38,965 bases of DNA, taken from NCBI GenBank assembly GCA_900128585.1, contig LT642186.1, positions 1 through 38,965 on the forward strand, given 5' to 3'. The notes below the pieces were generated by a model. It made no database searches and was not told the DNA's origin. It saw nothing but the letters and a program-made list of their open reading frames with translations. This DNA comes from Stramenopiles sp. TOSAG23-3 (lineage: Eukaryota; Sar). The position numbers and the translations under genes are program-made. Positions 27,301 through 35,370 of this stretch are shown here, in pieces (the stretch's first letter is position 1; the number at the start of each line of letters is the position of its first letter).

Positions 27301-28418
27301 ACAAATGTCTTCGCTCGAGACGTACGCTTCTTTACAGGAAGCTTTACTGTTTCCACAGATAAACTCTCATCCCTTTCTCTATTACAAAATTCGTTCTGTG
27401 CTACTCCGTGTGCAGACTCAGATGAATTACTAGACGAAGAGTAAGGCGACGAAAACATAGTATCGTTGAAACCTTTTCCGCTATCCGATGCAGACGAAGA
27501 GGACGTATAAGGCGAGAAAGCCCCGACGCTGTTTTCGCCGAGAGAAAAAGTCGATGATGACGTCGATGACGATGCTGCCCGCACGCTCCTGCCTTTGAAC
27601 TCGCGTCTCTCTTCCCTTCGCTGCCGCCTTTGCCTAGCCGGGTCTACTCCTTTGGTTCCCATGCCTGGTTTTGTTCTAATTGGCAGAAAATCGTTCTTGT
27701 AGCTATCGCCGGAACGGTTGTGGTTGCAAATGTTTTCCTTCGCGTCTCTCTCCGCCAGTTTTTTCTCAATTGTTCCAAGCGCCGCGTTCGCATTCTTGTG
27801 TATCGCTTTCGTCAGCTTATGGTCTTCCCCTAAAGCGCCTAAACATGCGTGGCAAGCCGCCATGTAACTATTTAGTGCTGCCTTGTAATCATTCAAATAT
27901 TCTTGCTCGACCGCCAAGTTGTGATGCGCTAATGCAAGCACACTGCTGGTTTGTCCCGCGCCGTCGGTGGTGACTTTCGGACTTCGGCCTTCTTTCAAAA
28001 GTTTCAACGCGCACTTCGCGTGCTTTCGAGCTTCCCTGTGTCGCTTCAGCTTTGATAGCATGGCACATATGTTCAAGTGCGTGCCCGCTGGATTTGGGGG
28101 CGGGGGGGCTTCGGGGGGCATGCCTACTTCTATCCTTAGTGCTTTGGTAAAATACTCAAGGGCATTTTCAATTTCACTGTTTTGCTTCACGGCACAGCCC
28201 AGGTTGTTCAGCGTCGTTGCGTGCAAAAGCTTGCGCTTGTACTTGTCCTTAAATCTACTTTTATCCCTGATGCAAGCGTGCCGAGCCCTTCGCAACAGGT
28301 TCACTGCATCGTCGATCTTTCCTTTTCTTACAAGTTTGCACGCTTGCAAATTTAACTGCACAATGGCCTGCTCTTGCGGGTCCGTTAAGGTCGCGAAAGA
28401 CTCGGTCGGTGCGAACAT
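24342..28418 (-). CDS. TPR and multi-IQ-motif calmodulin-binding scaffold
   Basis: A 1,358-residue protein. Residues ~15-220 are TPR-like helical hairpins (LLHATTLNNLGCAVKQ..., ALAHHNLAVEQEYLNDYKAA). A long, basic, serine-rich disordered region (~230-655) carries the motif R-P-x-S-A three times (406-410, 428-432, 507-511). Residues ~661-1285 carry 18 IQ-type motifs, seventeen with the central glutamine (such as AAAKIQSAFRKF, SATKIQNTFRCH, KATSIQAWWRGL) and one degenerate (VVIAKNVRQSIARKR). IQ motifs bind calmodulin or related EF-hand light chains, often without calcium, so this should be an elongated platform for many calmodulins. Dense IQ arrays occur in myosins, ASPM-like spindle proteins and some ciliary proteins; there is no motor or CH domain here. 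Stop TAA directly adjoins a tandem repeat. Confidence 0.88.
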   Translation of the reverse strand: MFAPTESFATLTDPQEQAIVQLNLQACKLVRKGKIDDAVNLLRRARHACIRDKSRFKDKYKRKLLHATTLNNLGCAVKQNSEIENALEYFTKALRIEVGMPPEAPPPPNPAGTHLNICAMLSKLKRHREARKHAKCALKLLKEGRSPKVTTDGAGQTSSVLALAHHNLAVEQEYLNDYKAALNSYMAACHACLGALGEDHKLTKAIHKNANAALGTIEKKLAERDAKENICNHNRSGDSYKNDFLPIRTKPGMGTKGVDPARQRRQRREERREFKGRSVRAASSSTSSSTFSLGENSVGAFSPYTSSSSASDSGKGFNDTMFSSPYSSSSNSSESAHGVAQNEFCNRERDESLSVETVKLPVKKRTSRAKTFVLLANKQNKRKPAVNTRTERLERGGRTTKKARRRPQSAVGRSKPRRDSKSGGRKARPTSAPMHRRRQPPAKPFVKKHAFSGNNHVQTVKQKKYTAAKGKSRANAMKMRQQVAPPPLLQGGMIFRPPSLEKYKKTRPKSATLKGTRNIMAQVSDPTVRRKTVHGGTSATGLTGKLLAQPWGDSVAASTTQTRKLRAQLMKDRDKGDEGSPKEPEVASEPSEPTLPTATKSPQAPSYLSFLNGGNSYSISNLKENPRVVESETAACEEKKNKASEEIDLRPVCLPLQAGNAAAKIQSAFRKFRIESEQIVIEKDTPKSFDKGRQERIISAIKIQAVMRGSRERRKRTAEKSVQGAKTKDLEHNATQPTTRKTAPFFSKMATKLSSILKARKQKMKGRALQKKEEKSRKAEEALQKEIERQRNISAVRLQSGFRRYRAVRLYTAMKCEHRLKVQRENAAAVVLQCYIRMIRAIKKKCIVKELNAAAIKIQGCGRRHIATKRCACLRTARMKARDQSAIVIQNQWRTYNSKMCMEKLRGEFRRNIESRAALTIQCMFRVYCARVRHRKKLGIQRCKRKKRNVSATKIQNTFRCHAARKLMHSLQTKKAEELKAAVVLQAFSRKQKAVRLCNKMRTQRQKLFVALKMQTLFRGRKGRRLARKRSGQIALGAATNIQRQIRMFLAMKRYRDMQMGLVHRDAVVKIQSNWRSHIARRSAQKRRNLLALEKARRRKLMASIVLLQSLCRGLRARQMFRDMVHEQDSAVVVQKHVRSMLARNTLFVLKKKTVSAKNIQRVVRGHLGRNVFYSLYVRTHAAVVIAKNVRQSIARKRFIASKRNIIVVQSLWRSKINWKIVSAKREEREKLLSALLQAELAGKATSIQAWWRGLYCRHWKFPDLARKREERGTLGPVDLPKCFIGNHRRVSTSNWKKTAVEIEENEHRIAAFALEIVDAIRLAEGTVLEIEQTTLGISVLDGELWRELASCIHVQGK

Positions 28419-29986
28419 GCTGCGTTAAAAATGCACTGGTCTAAAGCATTAACCTGTGCCAGAAGACAGTCCAACGTTTTTCTGTCTCTTTTTTCGAACC
28501 AAGTGTGAAAAGAATCGGGACCTGCATAACTCAATGTGTCAAAAAATTATTAAGAGTGAATTCCATCAATTATCTTTTGTTCTAATGTCTGTAAGGTACC
28601 TCCAAGTCGTTTGTGTCGTACCGATATATATGTCATAATAATATATTATAATTAAACAAACAAGATGAGATATGATAAGAAGAAATAAAATAATAAAAAA
28701 AAGAAGAAGTATAGAAGAAGAAGAAATTCAATAATAATTAATAAAATCGATCGATCGATCACAACACCACAGCAAGAAAAGAAGAACATCTCCTCGCACT
28801 TTTTATAATTTTTTTAATTAAAACTCCTCGACGTTGATTAATTATTTATTGAAAGAACAATTGTATTGTAAATACAGGCAATAATATATATAAGCATACA
28901 TTCAACCCAGATAACGGTTCCTTGTTTCCTTTTCCCTCCTCCCTCGGATATAACCCTTCATTCTAACTCTACTCTTTAAAAGTACATAGCTGTCCTCTTC
29001 CTAAGCTATTTTACACTTACTGTGCGGTTACGAGGACTCTTCCTACAGTATTTAAATGTCTTCTTTTCCTTCATCATGTTGTACCGGCATAATAATATTA
29101 TATAATGGCCCCACCCCTCTCTTCTCTCTTCTTCTTCGTTACCACGGTTCCGGGTTCGATACTTCGGTATTAATTATATAATATTTTCACCACACATGCT
29201 ATTACCTTTTTACTGTTGTATTCCTGAGTTCCCAATTACAGACGATTCTTCTGTATCACATCATGTAATAAATATAATTAAAAAAGAGAAGGAAAGAAAA
29301 CAAAACAATAAATGGCTGTGAGATTACGACAGTTTTCTTATTCTAAAATATAATACAAGTACATAATGTTTCGCTAAAAATATATGGAAAAAACGAAACT
29401 CTAAAAAAAAAGCTCGAATATTATATGTATATAGGTAAGAATATTATCTTAGTATACTATTTTACATATTTAAACCACATATTTCTGTTCTTAATAAGAA
29501 TTCGATGAGATCGAATGGACTGACCACCGTCCATCTCTCCACAACTTCTCACATATGGTTTGGAAGTCATATTAAATTATGTAATACTATATTAATCTAA
29601 ATTATTTAGACATATTATTTATATTTAAATGCATTTATGTATTTATGTATATTATGAATTTCTTAGTTTTTTCTCTTTTCTCACGTTCGTACCGTTCCTT
29701 CTTCTTTTCTCGTCCTTCTTCTTCTTTCTCTTCTGATTATTTTATTATTTAATAATAAAAGAGAATAAAACGAAAAAATAATAATAATTATTATTAATAA
29801 TATAATAATAATAACAAAAAATTAGTACAAAAGTTGTTACTAGAACTATGTTCGTTCTAGTCGCGTGTACATTTGAAATTGGCTGCAACGATTTGTTTAA
29901 CGGTTTTTCCAAAACGTCTTCTTCGTAAATTTAGGTATTAATCAATACAGACGAGAAAAAAAGTATTGTAATTGCAGGTATTAAAC
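28419..29986. other. Long divergent A+T-rich spacer, IQ gene / prohibitin
   Basis: About 1.57 kb with no coding region I can support; it must hold two promoters. It contains GAAGAA runs (28700-28730), a CGATCGATCGATC run (28747-28759), pyrimidine-rich CTTCTTC runs (29125-29140, 29695-29735) and long AT microsatellites (29745-29815). Just before the prohibitin ATG the direct repeat AGGTATTAA occurs at 29933-29941 and 29976-29984. A candidate 43-base leader intron (GTATTAATC...TTGCAG) could span 29935-29977, but this is weak. Confidence 0.4.
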
Positions 29987-30886
29987 ATGAACGCTATCCG
30001 AGGTTTAGTCGCTAAAATCCCAAAGCCATCTGGTGGTGGCGGAGGACCGAGTGAAGGTACACGAGCCTTGTTCGGCCTTTTAGGTCTCACTGGGTTCGTG
30101 GGGGCGTGCGCTTATGAGTCGTTCTACGATATTCAGCCGGGTACCCGGGCGATTCTTTTCAGTCGCATCACCGGGATCAGGAGTGACATTATCGAACCAG
30201 GAGCTCACTTTCTGCTTCCGTTTATTGAGCGGCCGATAATATTCGACGTGAAGAAGAGACCTCGTAACATACAGTCCTTAACCGGTAGTAACGACTTGCA
30301 AATGGTTACATTGAACGTGCGTGTTCTTACCCGCCCCCGTGTAAGCAAACTGCCAAGCATTTACCAAGAATTAGGGGACGATTACGACGACCGAGTTTTG
30401 CCTTCGATTGTCAACGAAGTGTGCAAGATGGTAGTCGCCCAGTACAACGCAACGCAGCTGCTGACCCAGCGTGCACAGGTGAGCATGCGAATTAAAGACG
30501 AGCTTATTGCGCGTGCGGACAAATTCGATATCATTATGGACGACGTTGCGTTGACAGAGTTGCGATTTAGTAATGAGTTTAGGGCCGCCGTTGAGGCCAA
30601 GCAGGTCGCGCAACAGGATGCGGAGAAAAGCAAGTATTATGTTGTAAAAGCGTTAGAGGAGAAGAAGAGTATTACCATTCGTGCCGAGGGAGAAGCGCGC
30701 AGTGCGGAACTTATCAGTAAATCGATGAAAGACAATCCTGGGTTCATCGAACTTCGTCGTTTGGATACTGCCAAGGAGATTGCCGGGAACATTGCCAGAA
30801 GCCGAAACCAAGTTTACTTGAACGCCGACTCGCTGCTACTCAACTTGCTAGAACGGGTTGACGGAAGTTCTCATCACGCCAAATAA
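29987..30886 (+). CDS. PHB2: Prohibitin 2
   Basis: A 299-residue SPFH/Band 7 protein, counted from the first in-frame ATG (29987-29989); the open frame reaches back to a TTG at 29972, which is not a likely start. A glycine-rich N-terminus (KPSGGGGGPSEG) is followed by one transmembrane segment (~26-45), then the prohibitin domain. PHB2-specific wording is clear: GSNDLQMVTLNVRVL, LPSIVNEVCKMVVAQ, NATQLLTQRAQVS, EFRAAVEAKQVAQQ and QVYLNADSLLLNLL. PHB2 forms ring complexes with PHB1 in the mitochondrial inner membrane, supporting cristae and respiratory-complex stability; location and role are from the family. The partner PHB1 is not in this window. It converges on the triple-fusion gene, 278 bases away, with TAA as stop. 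Confidence 0.95.
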   Translation: MNAIRGLVAKIPKPSGGGGGPSEGTRALFGLLGLTGFVGACAYESFYDIQPGTRAILFSRITGIRSDIIEPGAHFLLPFIERPIIFDVKKRPRNIQSLTGSNDLQMVTLNVRVLTRPRVSKLPSIYQELGDDYDDRVLPSIVNEVCKMVVAQYNATQLLTQRAQVSMRIKDELIARADKFDIIMDDVALTELRFSNEFRAAVEAKQVAQQDAEKSKYYVVKALEEKKSITIRAEGEARSAELISKSMKDNPGFIELRRLDTAKEIAGNIARSRNQVYLNADSLLLNLLERVDGSSHHAK

Positions 30887-31164
30887 GTGAACGAGATTCT
30901 AGAGGGATGCCAAGTGCCCCGACGGACTCATTGGCCTATGCTACGATTACGAGAGAAAAATGCGTTTCAATGAGCACAAAAGGTGGTGTGTTGAGTCAAG
31001 CACTTCTTGCGAAAAAGAAGTGCACAGTCTCAAGATTTCCTATAAAACTCTAGAATTAACTTTATCTAATATCTTATCTTGCAAACTAAGAATTCTTACT
31101 CGTATCAAGAATTTTCTTAAGGGTATTTGCATTTTGTTCTTTTTCTCTTTCGCACTTCTTAAAA

Positions 31165-34100
31165 CTACGGGCAATGTTTCCCTGGCCAGATGACGTTCGC
31201 CAGTGTACTTGCAGCTTCCGCGTTGGACACCAGCTGCACGCCCTGCTCCGTGATCATTTTTCCATGCTTGTCCACAAACACGAGTTTCGGTAAACCCTGT
31301 ACATTGTACTTCTCTCCCAGGCGTTCCCTTGCGTCTACCTCATTATATGGAACTGCCGCCCAAGGCATCTCTTCATAGTATGTCTTGAATTTCCCGGCAG
31401 TGTGGCAGTTTGACACGAAAACTATTTGTAGGCCGTGGCCGGCTTTCTTCAACTCGGAGTACGCTTCGATTAGTTTTGGGGTAAATTTACGGCAGGGGGG
31501 GCACCAATTTGCAGAAAAGTATATGCCAACAACATCGCTTTTGCCGAGAACTTCGCTGGTTGGCTTTTCCGCCATGCTTGCCCCTTCCAACAATGTACTG
31601 CCAAAGCCTTTCGAGGCATCCGTACCAGGGGGCAAACTGCCGGGCAACGGTTTCTTTTTCTTTCTTCTGCGATTCAACAGGGTCAACTCCTTTCCGGCAT
31701 TTTTCATACCAGGCTCATTCCCAACAATTTTTTCCAACCCTTGCTGTTTTATTTTACGACGGATTCGTTTCATCTCGTCGTGCATTGATTCATCCATCAA
31801 AGGCAATATGGCTTGCTTTAAATTGCCGTACATGCCGCCGATTAAACTTTCCTGCTGCGCCAACATTTTCTTAACTCGCTGCCGCTCTTTGGGGGCTTCA
31901 AAACAAGCGGGGCAGTTCTCGTTGATTACTGGAAGCTTTGCTTCATAGGCGAACTTCTTTAGTTGAGACTCTCGGGTGTAAGCAAATGGTCGAATAACTC
32001 TGATGTCTCCTGCGCCTATGGTGTAATTCGCTTTCATTGTGCGAAGCTGCCCATTGTGAAACGCTGACATGACGAAGCTTTCTGCAAGGTCGTCCAAATG
32101 CTGGGCCAGGACGAGGACATTGTAACCTTCCTTGCGGCAACACGAATACAAAGCCCCACGTTTCATCCTGGAGCAATAGGCACAAATAGATGTTCCCTCC
32201 ATTTCCGTCTTTGCCCTGTCCATAATTTTCTCCGATAGATAAAAATAGGGTATTCCCAGGCTTTTCATGTAAGCAATCAACGGGCTTGGGTCAAACGCAT
32301 CGGTTCCAGGGTCCACAGTCGCAGCAGCAAGCTCGAACTTGATCGGGGACCGTTTTTGTAAGTTGTGCAGGACGTGGAGAAGGGTCAAGGAGTCTTTGCC
32401 CCCCGACAATCCCAACAAAAGTCGATCGCCCGGTTGAACCATTTTCCATTGCGCCATTGCTTGGCCGACGGAGCGGTAAATTTTTTTGGGCGGTTTTGGA
32501 AACAAAGTTGCTCTGTTGTTTTTGGCCGACTGCAAGGCCGCATTTGAGGCTGCCTTGGACAAGTTCGCCGCGCCGGTCGATTCTCTTTTCCCGCTTGCAG
32601 AACGCAGGGGATATTTTTCCTTTTTTTTCTTCTTTCCGTTCGAATACGAGTGGGCTTTGGTCCCGCTTCCCGCGCCCGATTCAGGCTTCCCCCCCACCTC
32701 TTCCCATTTTCTTTTTCTCACCTGGCGGTTTTCGCCCGTGTCCGCCCCACGGCTGTACTGCCGTGGATACAGGCCGCCTGCGACCTCCTCCAAAGAAGTT
32801 AGAGACCCAATTTCTTCGGCCAAGTTCGTTTTGCTTTCAAGGGCATCCGTGGCTTCGGAAGGCAGCACGCACCATCGTAAGCCCGATTCCACCATGTGTG
32901 TTTGGTCTATGCCTAACCCTTCTTTTCCTGCGTTGCTTCGGGCTGCGTCAAACAACCCGTCGGCTTCTTTCTTTGCGCGGCTCATCCACTCCTTTGCGTC
33001 TGGGAGATGACTTCCACCAACAGCAGCATTCACCAAACTGTCGGTATCAAATGCGTGCGAAAGCCATTTTCGCTCGACAAACTTCGTAATTCTCGACCGA
33101 TGTTTCCATTCACCAGTTTTGTGATTGAAGCGATAAAAGGGGAGAAGCTTCCATCCCTTTGTCGCAATATCCCCAATAGCATGGGTGATGTACAAAACTT
33201 CTTCCTCTGCCAAAAAGTATGGAAAGCTCAAACGGCTAAAACCAGGGCGCAAATATTCGTTCTTCTCGATGCACGCAGCCTCAAACCTCTGGGCCGTGCT
33301 GTAATCAATGCTCAGCAATGCTTGCCCGTACGGCCCGGCACACTGGCAACCGCCCCGACTCTGGATTCCATACAGATCATTCAGCAAGGCGCAAACGTAA
33401 TTGTAGTGAAGAAAACGCTTTTCGCCTCCACACTCGATCAAAAACGACAGAATTGGTAGTCGCTGAACCGTAGTGCTTCCTAGAATATGAACTTGCGGAA
33501 ACGTCTCCAGCACTTCAGTGACTAACTTCCAATTCCTTTCTTCGAGCTTATGAATCAACGCCGTTCCTACTTTCTGTTTCAAATGAAACGCCAAACCAGC
33601 CCGGGCGCTCCCTAATATGTTCGGCGTCCCCCCCTCCTCCCGCTCTTCACGGTTTGCCAAGTACCGATGGTCACGGTCCGTTACGAAAAACACCGTCCCG
33701 CCCCCTGGCTGTTCTGGCACGGCGTTGGACAGAAGGCGCTTTTTTACAACCAAAATGCCTGGGGACCCGGGGCCCCCGACCATTTTGTGCGGTGACAAGA
33801 ACACGGCGTCCTTATATACAAATGCCCGTCCTTCACCTGGCACGACGGGATTCATGTCTATCTTCATGTATGGTCCCGCGGTTGCGCAGTCCCAGAAGGC
33901 TAGACCCCCTGCGCGATGCATCATTTCCGTGATCTCGTGGGCGGGCGCAACGATCCCGGTAATGTTTGAGGCCATGGTAAACGAGCCAATCTTTAGCTTT
34001 CTGCCTTTGTATTTTTCTAATTTCAATTTCAAGTCGACGACATCAAACGCACCATCAGCGTTTTCTTTCACATGAATGACGTCCGCATGGGACTCCCGCC

Positions 34101-34641
34101 ACGGCAAAATATTGGAGTGGTGCTCATGGGGGCCCACAAAGACCACGGCACGCTCGCTTTCGGGGGGCGTAGTGCCGTCTTTCTGGGTGGGGGCGTGGTT
34201 CAGCCCCAGGATCGCCACCAATTTGTTGATAGCTCCGGTACATCCGCTCCCAACAAAGAGCACAACGTCCTCTTTCGTGTTGCAATTCAATGACTGGGAT
34301 ATTATTTGTCTTGCCTCGTGGCGAAAGCATGTTGACTGCAGCCCAGTAATCGACGTGGTGGTATGCGTGTTTCCGTACAACGGCATTACTTGGTTCTGAA
34401 GATACTTTTCCACAAAGGAAAGGTTCCGGCCGCTGGCTGTCCAGTCCGCATACAAGATTTGGCGTTTGCCATAAGGCCCCAAAAACGTCGAACCATGCCC
34501 TATGATACTGTCATGAATTCGTCTCACAAACTCTTGTGACTGACTGCTACCTTCGTCCCCGCTTGCCCGTTTAGTCTCCAACCCAGACCCTGTTGGGTCA
34601 ACGCGGCCTCCCAACTCTTCGTAAAAGGAGCGGTGGTACAT
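31165..34641 (-). CDS. Cysteine-desulfurase-like / TtcA / nucleoredoxin triple fusion
   Basis: One uninterrupted 1,158-codon ORF with three enzymatic modules. (1) Residues ~35-530: class V PLP aminotransferase of the cysteine desulfurase/selenocysteine lyase superfamily, with HEHHSNILPWRE (172-183), the PLP lysine in SPHK (K286) and cysteines in SRGGCQCAGPYG (C432, C434) where group II desulfurases have the persulfide cysteine. (2) Residues ~716-965: TtcA-type tRNA 2-thiocytidine synthetase, with PP-loop SGGKDS (746-751), CAYCSRMKRG (C820, C823), AQHLDD and ENCPAC (C910, C913); TtcA uses three such cysteines to hold a 4Fe-4S cluster. (3) Residues ~1010-1155: tryparedoxin/nucleoredoxin fold with NWCPPCRKF (C1047, C1050) and the cis-proline in GLPKLVF (P1118). 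Lysine-rich linkers (669-676, 991-998) join them. Inference: a self-contained sulfur relay for tRNA or another acceptor. The substrate is unproven. Confidence 0.93.
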   Translation of the reverse strand: MYHRSFYEELGGRVDPTGSGLETKRASGDEGSSQSQEFVRRIHDSIIGHGSTFLGPYGKRQILYADWTASGRNLSFVEKYLQNQVMPLYGNTHTTTSITGLQSTCFRHEARQIISQSLNCNTKEDVVLFVGSGCTGAINKLVAILGLNHAPTQKDGTTPPESERAVVFVGPHEHHSNILPWRESHADVIHVKENADGAFDVVDLKLKLEKYKGRKLKIGSFTMASNITGIVAPAHEITEMMHRAGGLAFWDCATAGPYMKIDMNPVVPGEGRAFVYKDAVFLSPHKMVGGPGSPGILVVKKRLLSNAVPEQPGGGTVFFVTDRDHRYLANREEREEGGTPNILGSARAGLAFHLKQKVGTALIHKLEERNWKLVTEVLETFPQVHILGSTTVQRLPILSFLIECGGEKRFLHYNYVCALLNDLYGIQSRGGCQCAGPYGQALLSIDYSTAQRFEAACIEKNEYLRPGFSRLSFPYFLAEEEVLYITHAIGDIATKGWKLLPFYRFNHKTGEWKHRSRITKFVERKWLSHAFDTDSLVNAAVGGSHLPDAKEWMSRAKKEADGLFDAARSNAGKEGLGIDQTHMVESGLRWCVLPSEATDALESKTNLAEEIGSLTSLEEVAGGLYPRQYSRGADTGENRQVRKRKWEEVGGKPESGAGSGTKAHSYSNGKKKKKEKYPLRSASGKRESTGAANLSKAASNAALQSAKNNRATLFPKPPKKIYRSVGQAMAQWKMVQPGDRLLLGLSGGKDSLTLLHVLHNLQKRSPIKFELAAATVDPGTDAFDPSPLIAYMKSLGIPYFYLSEKIMDRAKTEMEGTSICAYCSRMKRGALYSCCRKEGYNVLVLAQHLDDLAESFVMSAFHNGQLRTMKANYTIGAGDIRVIRPFAYTRESQLKKFAYEAKLPVINENCPACFEAPKERQRVKKMLAQQESLIGGMYGNLKQAILPLMDESMHDEMKRIRRKIKQQGLEKIVGNEPGMKNAGKELTLLNRRRKKKKPLPGSLPPGTDASKGFGSTLLEGASMAEKPTSEVLGKSDVVGIYFSANWCPPCRKFTPKLIEAYSELKKAGHGLQIVFVSNCHTAGKFKTYYEEMPWAAVPYNEVDARERLGEKYNVQGLPKLVFVDKHGKMITEQGVQLVSNAEAASTLANVIWPGKHCP

Positions 34642-34928
34642 TTATCTCCTACAAAAACAATATATCTTTCTTGTGCTAGCTAGCAACGACACGCACTTGA
34701 ACTTCTCAATGTTTCTCTTGTCCTATCCTCTGCTTCCAAATGGTTGTCTTTTCTCTATCCATTCATTTCCTCCATTTTTTCTGTTCCATATTCCGTACAT
34801 TCGCACACCCTTGATCCCAACGGGTGCGCTTTCATTATTGGTGGTGGTGGTGGTGGTGGTGGTTTTGATGATGGCCTATGTGAGCAAATGACTTTGTATT
34901 TTACATCTCGATGCTGTGCTTGCTATAA
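34642..34928. other. Leader/promoter region of the triple-fusion gene with GGT run
   Basis: Holds the self-complementary GCTAGCTAGC (about 34675-34684), a pyrimidine-rich stretch and a (GGT)n run of about eight units (34840-34863). No coding sequence with protein-like composition was found. Confidence 0.45.
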
Positions 34929-35079
34929 GTGATAAATGTCGCATTTTTTAAAAATTATTTTGGAAAACCTTTTTTATTATTCTAATGTGTTTTTTGATAG
35001 GATATTTATTACATAGCCATATCATTGGGTATAGGTTTCCAAAATAATTTTAAAATGCGACATCATTTATCATCATCAC
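34929..35079. mobile_element. Foldback / MITE-like inverted-repeat element
   Basis: The left arm (34929-34969) and right arm (35034-35079) are near-perfect reverse complements. Each contains the ATGTCGCATTTT / AAAATGCGACAT core and the TTATTTTGGAAA / TTTCCAAAATAA core, with small length differences, and about 64 bases lie between. No ORF lies inside and no clear target-site duplication is seen. It may be a miniature inverted-repeat transposon or a stable RNA/DNA hairpin. Confidence 0.55.
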
Positions 35080-35370
35080 TACTTGGATATACATACACAT
35101 TGCTCAAATGCAGCGGCATGATGTGTACCTGGTAGAGACTCAACTATGGGAAGCTTAGTTAACTGTAACTTTAGAGTACGAACCAGTATCAATACTGTTC
35201 GATAGGGTGATACAATACTAAATTTACATAGGGATTATTTTTACAAACTAAAATTATTTTGGAGTGCTGTTGACAGGGTGGTAAATGTACTAAATACATA
35301 CAAAAGGGCAAAGCCGCATTTTTTATCGACTACTAATAATATTATTATTAAATAATAATAAAAACAGTGT
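35080..35370. other. Spacer downstream of ClpB
   Basis: About 290 bases of mostly A+T-rich sequence between the foldback element and the ClpB stop, with an ATT/TAA run (35333-35362) immediately past the stop. Nothing coding is visible. Confidence 0.4.

Noticed and set aside
29145-29175. GGGTTCGATAC reminiscent of a tRNA T-loop
   Set aside because: The flanking bases do not form acceptor, D or anticodon arms.
30907-31053. A 48-codon plus-strand ORF starting 21 bases after the PHB2 stop
   Set aside because: It looks mildly protein-like but is in another frame from PHB2, has no motif, and the G+C-richer 3' UTR can explain it.
31385-31948. A 187-codon plus-strand ORF inside the triple-fusion gene
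   Set aside because: Antisense to the TtcA/thioredoxin region, with no recognisable motifs.
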